NCBI GenBank assembly: GCA_963832945.1
Contig: CAWHVV010000010.1
Coordinates: 62,001 to 126,000, forward strand
Direction: 5' to 3'
DNA length: 64,000 nt
DNA from: JAFEDN01 sp963832945
GTDB taxonomy: Bacteria > Pseudomonadota > Gammaproteobacteria > Coxiellales > Coxiellaceae
Of this stretch, positions 25,591 to 35,624 are shown in pieces. The position numbers and the translations under genes are program-made. The first letter of the stretch is position 1, and each line of letters opens with the position of its first letter. Under the pieces are notes generated by a model, which saw only the letters and a list, made by a program, of their open reading frames with translations, had not been told where the DNA came from and did no database searches.

Positions 25591-25615
25591 CATAAAAAAT
25601 ACTTTTTGGTATAGT
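25587..25615 (+). promoter_or_regulatory. Sigma-70-type promoter of the 915-aa gene
   Basis: A perfect -35 box TTGACA (25587-25592), a 17-bp spacer and TATAGT (25610-25615) lie 38 bp upstream of the ATG at 25653. The -35 box partly overlaps the last short tandem repeat. Confidence 0.8.
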
Positions 25616-25652
25616 TGCGCATCTAAATTTTTAATTATATTGGGGTAAATGT

Positions 25653-28400
25653 ATGAGTAAGAGAAGCAAGGCTGAGATATTAGTAGACATCTTAAAGACA
25701 AATCCAAAGCATTTTGAGGAATTTATTTCCGAAGTCAATAAGCTGAAAGAAAATGATCCCAAGAATTACCACGTAATGTTATATAGCTTTTTACAATTCA
25801 ACTTCAACTCTTTAGTAGACCAATTAGAAGAAAAAAATGTCATTACTTTACTTAAATTAAAATTTAAGCACCGCGACGGTACGGAAAAAACTTTAGCAGC
25901 CCTTCTTTTTACCAATGATTCTAAATCTATAACATATTTAATACAGAAAATAAGTCTGCAGGCATTGTTAATGATACTGCAAATACAGGATGAAGTTAAG
26001 GAATACCCTAATCAGAGCCATCTTCTTGCCGCTTATAAGTTCTTTCAGTATGGATCAGTCGATTATGTACCCCTCATAAATAAACTCGATCCGGCAGCCT
26101 TAGAGAATATTTTCCAACTTAAACTTTATAGTACCTATCCATTTATTTTTAAATTTTTAGAAGATAATAACATCGCTTTTAAAAAACTTATCAATAAACT
26201 CAATTCTAATACTGTCTTTAGGACGTTAGATTATTTTAAAGATTTAAAATTCGCAGTCTGTGATGACAGTGAAAATCAACCCTATCAAAAATACGAAAGT
26301 GGATGTTCTTCCTATTTATTCTACCCCCAATCTTTTCAATTATTTGAAAATCCTGAGGAGAACCTGCAAAAACAGCCCATTGAATTTAATAAACTCCTGA
26401 ATACAATAGTCGGGGATTTTAACGATACTTCGCTTTTTTTAATTGAAAATCTCCACAAAGTTTTAAAAATAGTGAGTAAAAAAAATAAAAATTATTCATT
26501 AACCCTTCATTTATTATCTTTATTCGGCGAAAAGATAGCTAATAATTTAACTATTGAGTCTTTACAGGAACCTCTTATTTCTCCAATTTGTCAATTTTTT
26601 CTTGATCTCGATCAATGTGCTTCCGGAAAAACCGCCCGTTTTTCTTTTCGAAAAAAATTGCATCGAATCCTTTTTGGCGCTCCCCTACTCACTCAAACCA
26701 GCCCCTTTTATGGTCTTTGCTTTGGCGAGTCTCTGATTCAGGAAAGCGGGGGAAGCAGCTATATGACGCATGAACCTGTTCAACTGCATCAGTCGCCATT
26801 AGTAGTCAATTGCCACCGTACCCGTTTGAGAGCGCTTCAATATCTGGCGAAAGCCGCTAAAGATTCCAGAAATAACGATGATTATAATGAAATATTTGAA
26901 AGCGCCTACACACGGTTTCGTGATAATTTGTTAATTAATGAAGAACTTAATCTTTCAAATTATTTTGAAGATGACAATCAAAATTCTATTTCTTTCAAGG
27001 ACTGGCTAGAAACATTCGATAGTTCGATGAACAGAAATTTAAATATGTTAGTTGAAGAAACGGATTACGATAGAGCTCTCGCCTTATTGGAAAATCGCGC
27101 TATTCTTTTGGAAAAATCGAAAGAGTGGAGCGCTTTCAGCCATGCTTTAATAAGCTATTTAACTCAGAGAAAAGCAGGCAAAGTGTTTGAAAAAGAGATG
27201 CTAACCTTTAAATTTCAATATGAAATTGCCGTGGGATCGAAGAAAATAACTCAGGCGAAACAAATATTATCGAATATGCAGCAATGTCTCAATGAAGAAA
27301 TAAAACAGTATCCCCACCAGGAACTGTCCTCTCTTTCCGGTTTACTCCTGCAAATAAATCCCGAAAAGGAAGAGAAGGAGTCTAAATTTTTAATATCACT
27401 GGAACCATTAAATTCAGAAACCAGGCCTGTAGTTGATTATCCCCTGAAATCATTGAATCTAGACTTCGATATAGAGGGAGACATTGTTACCTTTTATCCC
27501 GAGTTGAATGAAAATCTTGTTCATCCATTTTTTGAGTTCCTGGAAACCAATAACGCGGTGAACTCGATTAAATTAGTTTTTTTTACAAAACTCTTTGAAA
27601 CTAATTTTTCAGATCAATTAATTAAGTTTATCCGGGAAAAAAATTTCTCAATGCTTTCCATTAATTATGAAATCTGGAACAACGATGATAAGAATAATTC
27701 CCGGCATCCAGAACTGAAAGCCCTTTTATGCAGAAATAATTATTATAATACGACTAATTCATCCGCGAAAAATGAACTAAATACACTGTATCCTAAGAAT
27801 ATCAGCGAAATGATTTGTCATTATCATGGAGGCAGTTTTTTTACGACTACAACCACACCTCCCAATTTCATTATCGCAGCGCTGGAAAGCTACCATCGTA
27901 AACATGCGAAAAAACCCCTGTTTTTATATAACAAGGGATTCATAGCTTTAATCGAAGAAATTTCCAAACAAAATAGCGATAACCCTCAATTATTATTGGA
28001 AGTAATCCACTACTTACGACAGGATAATGATATTGTTAAAAAATTAGATTCCTCGTCTAAAGATTACATCCAGGCATTGCAAATCTTGATGGATCATTTA
28101 GTTAAGTTTGCACCTGTCAATACTTTATTTAACGTAAAAATAGAAAATTCTATGGTATTTATAACCGTTAAACCGGGTTTTGGAGCCAAAACCATTATAG
28201 AATCAGCAGCTAAACAATTAATGAAATATGGATATTCTTTGTATGACTATTCTTTTTGGAGTCAAACAGGAACCGTATGTAAGAATATTGAAGATGCAAT
28301 ACAAAGTAAATCGGGACGTTTATTTTTGAAGACAGACCTCGACTCCTATCGCAGGCTATGCAAAGTTTACAGTCTCGATAGTTTGAGTTTCCAAAGATAA
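25653..28400 (+). CDS. Large AT-rich protein of unknown function (915 aa)
   Basis: The 915-aa product is soluble, with no signal peptide or clear membrane helix. Lys, Asn, Ile and Leu are abundant, as in translocated effectors of Legionellales. The N-terminal 350 residues look like a run of alpha-helical hairpins (for example SITYLIQKISLQALLMILQIQ and YVPLINKLDPAALENIFQL), and about residues 590-690 have a weak leucine-rich pattern. I could not identify a catalytic motif or match it to a family. It has its own strong promoter (25587-25615) and is flanked by a family-1 remnant. Effector function is a guess from composition and size. Confidence 0.75.
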   Translation: MSKRSKAEILVDILKTNPKHFEEFISEVNKLKENDPKNYHVMLYSFLQFNFNSLVDQLEEKNVITLLKLKFKHRDGTEKTLAALLFTNDSKSITYLIQKISLQALLMILQIQDEVKEYPNQSHLLAAYKFFQYGSVDYVPLINKLDPAALENIFQLKLYSTYPFIFKFLEDNNIAFKKLINKLNSNTVFRTLDYFKDLKFAVCDDSENQPYQKYESGCSSYLFYPQSFQLFENPEENLQKQPIEFNKLLNTIVGDFNDTSLFLIENLHKVLKIVSKKNKNYSLTLHLLSLFGEKIANNLTIESLQEPLISPICQFFLDLDQCASGKTARFSFRKKLHRILFGAPLLTQTSPFYGLCFGESLIQESGGSSYMTHEPVQLHQSPLVVNCHRTRLRALQYLAKAAKDSRNNDDYNEIFESAYTRFRDNLLINEELNLSNYFEDDNQNSISFKDWLETFDSSMNRNLNMLVEETDYDRALALLENRAILLEKSKEWSAFSHALISYLTQRKAGKVFEKEMLTFKFQYEIAVGSKKITQAKQILSNMQQCLNEEIKQYPHQELSSLSGLLLQINPEKEEKESKFLISLEPLNSETRPVVDYPLKSLNLDFDIEGDIVTFYPELNENLVHPFFEFLETNNAVNSIKLVFFTKLFETNFSDQLIKFIREKNFSMLSINYEIWNNDDKNNSRHPELKALLCRNNYYNTTNSSAKNELNTLYPKNISEMICHYHGGSFFTTTTTPPNFIIAALESYHRKHAKKPLFLYNKGFIALIEEISKQNSDNPQLLLEVIHYLRQDNDIVKKLDSSSKDYIQALQILMDHLVKFAPVNTLFNVKIENSMVFITVKPGFGAKTIIESAAKQLMKYGYSLYDYSFWSQTGTVCKNIEDAIQSKSGRLFLKTDLDSYRRLCKVYSLDSLSFQR

Positions 28401-28571
28401 GGACCCTCGCATAACTTTGACAATTGGCGCGGCCATTCATCATAGATAAAAACAGCATGCCTTAATTTTCCTACAGACAAAAACTGAACAGGATGATCAA
28501 ATACTTATCGCAAGATGCACTGACCGGATCGGGAAATCAGAAAGTAAAAACAGTTAATATTGTGAGGCATT

Positions 28572-28949
28572 ATGCAATTACCGATATCTACCGTTCGCAT
28601 CAATTTTTCAGGACTTATCAGGACATTACTATCGTCGGTGCGACAACTTCAAAATAGTCTGAAAATCTTACAGAACAGTGAAAACTCTGACGCGAAGCTG
28701 ACATCCCGCTTGCGGCAAATGGCTCTCACGACAGGAAAGATGGAGCAGATGGTTACGCATCTATTAACCATACAAACCTTAACACTGTACGATCAGGAGT
28801 ACACCTGTTTTTGCGATTTAATTATTTGCGGCAGCGAGATGGCCAAACATCTCGCCAACACTAAAACCAGTAAAACCATGCGCGAACACGCCCGCTACTG
28901 GCAAAAGATCTGTATCGACCTCAAACCATTTATAAAAGACAATTTATAA
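28572..28949 (+). CDS. Small helical protein of unknown function (125 aa)
   Basis: ATG 28572 begins a 125-aa soluble protein rich in helix formers, with a possible coiled coil at about residues 20-70 (LLSSVRQLQNSLKILQNSE). No signal peptide, membrane helix or known motif. GC content is higher than in the two neighbours. It follows the 915-aa gene by 171 bp and precedes another unknown gene by 113 bp, so it may be part of the same accessory group. I do not recognise it. Confidence 0.55.
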   Translation: MQLPISTVRINFSGLIRTLLSSVRQLQNSLKILQNSENSDAKLTSRLRQMALTTGKMEQMVTHLLTIQTLTLYDQEYTCFCDLIICGSEMAKHLANTKTSKTMREHARYWQKICIDLKPFIKDNL

Positions 28950-29062
28950 GCGGAAAGGATACTCAAATATTGAAAACTCCTTAATGGCGTGATAAATTCA
29001 AAAAAATTTAGAATTATTCTGTGAACCCTTTGTGTGGGTTTTTTGCTAAGAAGGTAAAAAAT

Positions 29063-30667
29063 ATGAAGAGACGCCATTCAAACGGTATTTTAAATTCGAG
29101 TCAAACAAAAATAGAAATATTAGGATCTTTCTATTCTTCCATGACTAAAAATGACGTTGATGAGAAGAAGAATAATGCACCTCTTCGGGGTCAATATTAT
29201 GCAACATTAACATCCTTGAATTTGTTTTTTGATTTGCAGAAAGTCAAAGACGATAGAAGTTGCTTTTTTTCATCCAATGATATCACCAGAAAGTACTGGG
29301 TTGATTTTCTTCAGGAGAATTATTTCTCTCTGAATTATTGTGTTAGTTCTTTGTATTCCGCTATTCGAGATGATATATTCACAATGTTTGAAAATGATTT
29401 TTCTCTTTGTGGTAGTAACGACAAAGCAACCATAGAAAGCAAAAAAGAATTATATAATGATTTGTATAAAAGACAATTTGGTAACCGTTCTCTGTCTCCT
29501 TATACTGAACTGGTTGATGCCTTTTTAGAGGGCATAAAAACGGGTAATTGGCTATCTTTCGATGGGAAGTGTTATAATTTTCAAACGCAGCTCGATCATC
29601 TTGGATTGTACCGCTGTGATTCCTTTGAAAAACTTCAACTTAGGCCTTCATGCAAATTGATGATATCGTTTGCCGGCATGCGTCATCAGTTGAAGGATTC
29701 GTCAGATACACTGGGTTATCATGTTATTTGGCAGCAAAGTCAGAAGACGAATAGGCAGCTATCTTTACTCTACCCCCCTGTGAAGGAATTTTTGAGTTGG
29801 TTAAAATCACACAAGCCTATGCGTCACGTTGTTTTTCACGTCTCCAGTGCGCACTTTAATAAATTGATATTGACAAAATATAATTTTGAAGAAAAATTGC
29901 CTAAATTAATCATTAAAATCCCGAAAATCAAAAAAGAAGATAAGGCTGCAACGGCGAAAGCGATTGCTATGTCTCTGAAAGTCCCTGATTTTTTCTCAAA
30001 AAAGATTAATTCGGATATGCTGTTAGCCATTACCATTTTTTTAAATTTTTCAGACCAAACAAATATTTCTGCTTTATCAAAATTTTTTCTTGCAATGATC
30101 CACATCAATCCTCGCTTTCGTAAAGAAAAAGAGATTTTTTCAGAATTTACGCAATATATATCTGACAAATCTGATCCATACCCGAATCCTGCTCCACATC
30201 AGAAATTTCATATAAGAAAAAAAACTACAGATATGATAATGGATGGCCTGGAGAAAAAATTATTTACGATGGACTTAATAGTATCCTGGTCCCTGAGCAA
30301 AGATCTCAATATTTTATGGCTTTTATTGCCCGCAATACTGAGTCATGACAATAGAAAACAAGCCTTAAAGAAAAAATTATTTACGATGGAAGAAGTTATA
30401 ATTTTGGCATTAACATTCCCTAATCGCATATGGAGTTTAATAACAATTTTACTGAGTGATACTGGAATACAATTCTTGGGGAAAAAATTGACGACCCTAA
30501 CAGAAATTACAGACTTACTCAATAGAAGAGTATGTAGTGCATTTATAATCGAAAGATTATTCAAAAGATTATCTAAAAACACTGGATTTTTCGCGACACC
30601 AGATTTTAAAAAGTTGGGAATCAATTTTACAGATGAAGTGGAGAAAGAGCTGAAAATGTATTATTAA
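29063..30667 (+). CDS. Unknown protein with three KKLFTM-type repeats (534 aa)
   Basis: ATG 29063 is preceded by an AAGAAGG site and is preferred over an in-frame GTG at 29021. The N-terminal 290 residues contain several Cys and aromatic residues (CYNFQTQLDHLGLYRCDSF) and a segment SFAGMRHQLKDSSDTLGYHV. The C-terminal part has three repeats of about 37-39 aa starting EKKLFTMDLI, KKKLFTMEEV and GKKLTTLTEI. No known motif. The repeat pattern resembles the helical repeats of intracellular-pathogen effectors, but no function can be given. A family-1 remnant begins at its stop codon. Confidence 0.7.
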   Translation: MKRRHSNGILNSSQTKIEILGSFYSSMTKNDVDEKKNNAPLRGQYYATLTSLNLFFDLQKVKDDRSCFFSSNDITRKYWVDFLQENYFSLNYCVSSLYSAIRDDIFTMFENDFSLCGSNDKATIESKKELYNDLYKRQFGNRSLSPYTELVDAFLEGIKTGNWLSFDGKCYNFQTQLDHLGLYRCDSFEKLQLRPSCKLMISFAGMRHQLKDSSDTLGYHVIWQQSQKTNRQLSLLYPPVKEFLSWLKSHKPMRHVVFHVSSAHFNKLILTKYNFEEKLPKLIIKIPKIKKEDKAATAKAIAMSLKVPDFFSKKINSDMLLAITIFLNFSDQTNISALSKFFLAMIHINPRFRKEKEIFSEFTQYISDKSDPYPNPAPHQKFHIRKKTTDMIMDGLEKKLFTMDLIVSWSLSKDLNILWLLLPAILSHDNRKQALKKKLFTMEEVIILALTFPNRIWSLITILLSDTGIQFLGKKLTTLTEITDLLNRRVCSAFIIERLFKRLSKNTGFFATPDFKKLGINFTDEVEKELKMYY

Positions 30668-30744
30668 CAGCGGGAATTTCAGAGGCTTTGCCTCGCGCAG
30701 GATAAAAACAGGAAGCAATTTTCGCTGTACTCAGCGGGAATTGT
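30668..30744 (+). mobile_element. Family-1 palindromic element, copy E (deleted remnant)
   Basis: Begins CAGCGGGAATTTCAGAGG and ends TACTCAGCGGGAATTGTG. Only the right part (CGCGCAGGATAAAAACAGGA, then AGCAATTTTCGCTG) is kept; the core hairpin is lost. It sits just after the stop codon of the 534-aa gene and before rpsU. Confidence 0.7.
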
Positions 30745-30822
30745 GGGGGGTTGCGGAGATTCTCAAAAACCAGTATCATTGTTCATTTGTTTAAGAGCTA
30801 GCACATACGAGGTGTTTACTTT

Positions 30823-31047
30823 ATGCCCACGATTGAGATTAACGAAAGAAGTTCTTTTGATTTAGCCATGCGCCGCTTTAAGCGGGCTTGTGAAAAAGCC
30901 GGTATTATGAGCAAGTTACGGCAAATCGAGAACTACGAGAAACCCACTACCAAGCGCAAACGCAAAAAAGCGGCTGCCGTTAAGCGGTACCAGAAGAAAC
31001 TGCAAAAAGAGCAGGAAATTCTTGAGCGCGAACGCACCCGTCATTAA
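30823..31047 (+). CDS. rpsU: 30S ribosomal protein S21
   Basis: The 74-aa basic protein matches bS21 (71 aa in E. coli): FDLAMRRFKRACEKAG and the YEKPTTKRKRKKAAAVKR tail. bS21 takes part in translation initiation by helping mRNA base-pair with 16S rRNA. It opens the rpsU-yqeY-dnaG-rpoD macrodomain operon that couples translation, replication and transcription. The ATG at 30823 is preceded by GAGG. Confidence 0.95.
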   Translation: MPTIEINERSSFDLAMRRFKRACEKAGIMSKLRQIENYEKPTTKRKRKKAAAVKRYQKKLQKEQEILERERTRH

Positions 31048-31051
31048 TTTT

Positions 31052-31501
31052 ATGCCCAGTCCACTTAAAAATCGCATCCAGGAAGATATGAAAACCGCCA
31101 TGCGCACCAAGGATGTGGAGCGCCTGAGCGCTATTCGTCTATTACTGGCGGCCATAAAACAGCGCGAAGTGGACGAACGGATCGAACTGAGCGATATGGA
31201 TATTATTAATATCATCAACAAAATGATTAAACAACGTCTCGATTCCAGCGCGCAGTTCCTGGTGGCCAATCGTCAGGACCTGGTCGCCAAGGAACAAAAG
31301 GAAATTGAAGTACTTGGCGCCTACCTGCCGCAGCAATTGAGTGAACCCGAAATAGATGTCGCCATTCAAACCGCCATGGAAAATACGAATGCCCGTAACA
31401 TGCAGGAAATGGGCAAGGTCATGGCGCTGCTAAAAGAGCAGCTGGCGGGCCGCGCTGATATGGCAAAAGTAAGCGCTAAAGTGAAAAATCGCTTGAGCTA
31501 A
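31052..31501 (+). CDS. yqeY: GatB/YqeY domain protein
   Basis: The 149-aa protein is a stand-alone YqeY domain, similar to the tail of GatB that contacts tRNA in the amidotransferase complex. Typical features are RIQEDMKTAMRTKDVERLSA, RLLLAAIKQREVDER and QEMGKVMALLKEQLAGRAD. Its exact role is not established. ATG 31052 (MPSPLKNRIQ) is chosen over an upstream in-frame Met that overlaps rpsU. It sits between rpsU and dnaG as in many gammaproteobacteria. Confidence 0.93.
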   Translation: MPSPLKNRIQEDMKTAMRTKDVERLSAIRLLLAAIKQREVDERIELSDMDIINIINKMIKQRLDSSAQFLVANRQDLVAKEQKEIEVLGAYLPQQLSEPEIDVAIQTAMENTNARNMQEMGKVMALLKEQLAGRADMAKVSAKVKNRLS

Positions 31502-31560
31502 AAGTTTGCCGGGGCCTGGCTCCGGTCACTCCCTGCCAGTGAGACAGGATTGAACAACCG

Positions 31561-33371
31561 ATGACTCACCGTATTCCCTCCAACTTTATCCAGGAAGTGC
31601 TGGCACGCAGCGATATTGTTGAAATTATCCGCAGCCGCCTCCAGTTAAACCAGCGCGGAGATAACCATCTGGCACGCTGCCCCTTTCACGAAGAAAAAAC
31701 GCCTTCTTTCAACGTCAGCCAGAGCAAACAGTTTTATTACTGTTTCGGCTGCGGGGCCAGCGGCAATGCGATTGGATTTTTAATCGCTTTCGACCATTTG
31801 GAATTTAGAGAAGCGGTAGCCTGGCTTGCCGCCCGCGCCGGCCTGGAAGTTCCCACAGAACCGGGTAGGGACGACTCCGAACGTTACCAGCCCCTCTATC
31901 GTCTTCTGGAAAGAGCCGCAGCAATATTACCGCATTACCCTGCGCAAGCACTCATCGGCCATTGAATATCTAAAAACCCGAGGCTTGTCCGGCGTGACCG
32001 CTAAAAATTTTGGTATCGGCTATGCATCCCCGGGATGGCAGGACCTGCAGGATCATTTAAGCGAACATCCAGACCAGCCGGCAGCACTGGTGAGCAGCGG
32101 TTTGGTCGTTACCCGGGATTCCGGGCATGCTTACGATCGGTTTCGTGACCGGATCATGTTCCCCATTCGCAATGTTCAAGGACAAATTATCGGCTTCGGC
32201 GGACGCAGTCTCGGCAATTCGCAGCCCAAGTACTTAAACTCCCCGGAAACCCCATTATTCCACAAAGGGTCGGAATTATACGGCCTTTACGAAGCCCGGC
32301 GTAACACCGCCAAATTAACCCGCTTACTGGTCGTGGAAGGTTACATGGACGTAGTGGCGCTGCATCAACACGGTATCACTCATGCCGTCGCCACACTCGG
32401 CACGGCTGTGACCACCAGGCAGGTGCAAAAATGTTTGCGTTATGCGCAAAACCTGACTTTCTGCTTTGATGGTGACCGCGCGGGCCGCCAGGCGGCATGG
32501 AAAGCGCTGACTATTGCTTTACCTTTATTACGCGAGGGTATACATATTAGTTTTTTATTCTTGCCGGAAAAGGAAGACCCGGACAGCCTGGTGCGTAAAA
32601 TCGGTTCCGAGGCCTTCTCTCGATTACTGGACGAATCCCTACCGCTCTCCGACGTTTTTTTCCGTGAGCTGAAAAGTCAGGCTCCCCTTAACTCCCCCGC
32701 TGACAAGGCCCAGCTTGGACAACAGGCTGCTTTGCACCTAAATACCGATGCCCCACGGTTTATTCCGGGAACTGATGTATGGACAGTTAGCCCGGGAATT
32801 AAGTATCGATACTGAAACATTACAAACATTGCTCCAACCTTCTGTGGCGAAAGTTGAAAACGCAAACGTCAGCGCGGCAGCCAATCCCAACACGGATAAA
32901 AAAACATTTAACCTCCGTTCAAAAATTCCGCAAGCAAGAGGTCCGCAACGTCAGCTGTTGCCGCCTGCTCATCGGGCAATCTCCTTATTGTTGCACCAGC
33001 CCGCTCTGACTGAACTTATCAACGACTCCGAACTGGAGTTGCTGGAAATTCCCTGCAAAAAATTATTTTCCCAAATATTGCAGGCGCTTCGTCGTCAACC
33101 GGATCTGACCACGGGTGAATTAATGGCCAACATTGATGATCCGGAAGAGCAACAACTGATTGCCCATTTGGCTGCGCGAATCCCTGGTATCTCTCATGAA
33201 GGTGTCAAAGCGGAGTTTCTCGGAGTGCTCTCCAGTCTGGAACAACGCGCGCTTGATCAAAACATTAACCAGTTAGTAGAAAAAGCGAAAAAATCACAAT
33301 TAAATTTGGAAGAAAAGCGGAAATTACAAAATTTATTAGCTAGAATTAAAAGAGATGCCAGCGAGCGTTAA
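31561..33371 (+). pseudogene. dnaG: DNA primase, two frameshifts
   Basis: DNA primase makes RNA primers for replication. Three frames together give a full-length protein of about 603 aa. Frame 1 (31561 to about 31917) holds the zinc finger (CPFHEEKTPSF, then YYCFGCGASGNAIGF). Frame 2 (to about 32750) holds the TOPRIM catalytic core (LLVVEGYMDVVALHQHG, FCFDGDRAGRQAAW, EKEDPDSLVRK). Frame 3 (to 33371) holds the C-terminal DnaB-interacting domain. The frames switch near 31917 and 32750, each by one base. Apart from these shifts the protein is well conserved and has no stop in the correct frame. An essential gene cannot normally tolerate this, so a sequence error or a second copy elsewhere is likely. 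Confidence 0.9.
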
Positions 33372-33483
33372 GTGGCCATGGACGGCGCAACAGAAAATTT
33401 TTTTTATTACATAGCAAGTGCATCTAGATTATCGGACAAACTAGTGATATTATATCCGCCCTCCGAAGGCAGAGAGAACAGCG

Positions 33484-35305
33484 ATGGCAGATGAACAAAA
33501 AGTAATTTTCAGCGCGCTTTTAGAAGAAGCGCATCATAAAGGCTATTTGCTTCACGAAGACTTGCTTAATTTATTACCAAGCGATTACGTTGATCCCGAA
33601 CAAATGGAAGGCATTATTGGCCGCTTAAATGAATTAGGCATCAAGGTTTTTGAATTCCCCCCGGACAACTGATCAATTATTGTTGAGCGAAGAAGGCGGT
33701 GAAGAGGAACTGAGTGAGGCTATTGATGTTTTGGTGACTGAAACGCGCACCACCGACCCGGTACGCTTATACATGCGCGAAATGGGTAAAGTCGAGCTGC
33801 TCACCCGTGAAGGCGAAATCAATATCGCCAAGCGCATTGAAGAAGGCACCCGACAGGTTCTCAGCGCGATAGCAGTCTACCCCAAGATTATTGCTTCGGT
33901 GCTGGAAGAATACACCGCGTATTACCTCGGAGCATGGCCGTCTCAGTGATTTAGTGAATGGTTTTTATCATCCCGAGGGTGAAGAAGTAGCGTTGCCGAG
34001 AGGCGAAATTACTCAGGAATTGCAGAAACTGGAAAGCAGCGAAGAAGCCAGCGACGAATTTGGCGAAGGCGGGCCTGACCCGGCGGAAGCGGCTAAATAT
34101 ATGGCCGGTTTAGAAGAGTTGTACCAAGACTTATATTGCAGTCCATTAAAAAGCACGGCGTCAAACATGCGCAGACATTAAAACATCAGAAAGCGCTGAT
34201 TGATTATTTTTCACACTGCAAACTGTCGGTCAAACAGTTTAACCGGCAAACGAACCGGTTAAGAAAATTATTGGAAAAAGTTCGAATTCAAGAACGTGTC
34301 ATCATGAAAATTGCGTGGACAAAGCCGGCACGCCTCGCAAGAATTTCATTCGTTCATTTCCAGGCAATGAAACCAATCATGGAATGGCTTAAAAATTACA
34401 AGAAAGAAAATCCGGCAATCAAGCTGAGGCGTTGCAAGAGGTTTCCAGTGAAGTGAAGCGAGTACAAGCAACGCTCCTGGAATTAGAGGAAAGCAGCCAT
34501 TTAACGATTGCTGAAATTAAGGACATTAATCGCCGTTTATCGATTGGTGAGGCCAAATCGCGCCGTGCGAAGAAAGAAATGATTGAAGCCAACTTACGTT
34601 TGGTGATTTCAATCGCCAAAAAATATACCAATCGTGGCTTACAATTTTTAGATTTAATTCAGGAAGGCAATATCGGATTAATGAAGGCGGTGGATAAATT
34701 TGAGTATCGCCGTGGTTATAAATTTTCAACTTACGCCACTTGGTGGATTCGTCAAGCCATCACGCGTTCCATTGCCGATCAGGCGCGCACCATTCGCATT
34801 CCCGTGCACATGATTGAAACTATCAATAAATTGAACCGAATCAGCCGTCAATTATTACAGGAAACCGGTCTTGAGCCGACTCCTGAAGAACTGGCTAAGA
34901 AGATGGACATGTCGGAAGACAAGATCCGCAAAGTTTTGAAAATTGCCAAAGAACCGATTTCGATGGAAACCCCCATCGGTGAAGACGAAGATTCGAACCT
35001 TAGGTGATTTTATTGAAGACACGACTATGGAATCGCCGGTGGATTTCGCGACCTCTTCTGGTTTGAGTCGAAGCGGTCCAAGAAATTCTGGCCAGCCTGA
35101 CGCCGCGTGAAGCCAAAGTATTGCGGATGCGTTTTGGTATTGAAATGAACACCGATCACACTCTTAGAAGAAGTCGGCAAACAGTTTGATGTCACCCGTG
35201 AACGTATCCGCCAAATTGAAGCCAAAGCCTTGCGCAAACTGACGGCATCCCAACCGCGCCGAAAAGCTGCACAGCTTCTTGGAAAGCGAGGAAGAAGGCG
35301 CTTAA
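33484..35305 (+). pseudogene. rpoD: RNA polymerase sigma-70 factor, about ten frameshifts
   Basis: This is the housekeeping sigma factor. The pieces, read in order, cover all of RpoD (about 607 aa; E. coli 613): region 1.1 (EEAHHKGYLLHEDLLNLLP), 1.2 (TTDPVRLYMREMGKVELLTR), the non-conserved region, 2.1-2.4 (EANLRLVISIAKKYTNRGLQ, FLDLIQEGNIGLMKAVDKFE, FSTYATWWIRQAITRSIADQ), 3 and 4 (LTPREAKVLRMRFGI, VTRERIRQIEAKALRKL). Frame switches are visible near 33657, 33916, 34130, 34311, 34385, 34420, 35000, 35060, 35163 and 35245. No in-frame stop or loss of a conserved residue accompanies them, which argues against long-term decay. Confidence 0.9.
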
Positions 35306-35513
35306 ATTTAAATTTTAAGGGCACGTCTGTCACGCCGGCATGGATTTAGGTGGAGTCCGTTCTGGCAATTGGGACTGACGCCTGCAAACTCCCTAATGGC
35401 GGCCAGAAAATTGTGGAGCAGCAATAGCGGGCTTGTTTAGCTTTTTATTGTCCCAATTTTTGAGCAATTGATAATCCCCAGCTTTTCGTGTGATAATGCT
35501 GAAAAACTTTCAA

Positions 35514-35590
35514 GGGCCCATAGCTCAGTTGGTTAGAGCAGGGGACTCATAATCTTTTGGTCCTAGGTTCGAGTCCTAGTGGGCCCACCA
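35514..35590 (+). tRNA. tRNA with anticodon CAU, probably tRNA-Ile2 (or Met)
   Basis: The 77-nt cloverleaf includes encoded CCA: acceptor GGGCCCA/TGGGCCC, D-arm GCTC...GAGC, anticodon loop CTCATAA (CAT at 35548-35550) and T-arm CTAGG-TTCGAGT-CCTAG. The body resembles E. coli tRNA-Ile2 (ileX), which also lies after rpoD, whose CAU anticodon is modified to lysidine; elongator Met cannot be excluded. The anticodon stem has three G-T pairs (GGGGA/TCTTT), where relatives have CCC, so the sequence here may be altered or affected by the same errors as rpoD. It is the likely integration site of the island to the right. Confidence 0.88.
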
Positions 35591-35624
35591 TAAAATCAAT
35601 AACTTACCGCACTTTTCCGACTGG

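Noticed and set aside
35306..35513. 208-bp interval between rpoD and the tRNA, considered for a small gene
   Set aside because: No start with a ribosome-binding site or conserved peptide; nothing supportable seen.
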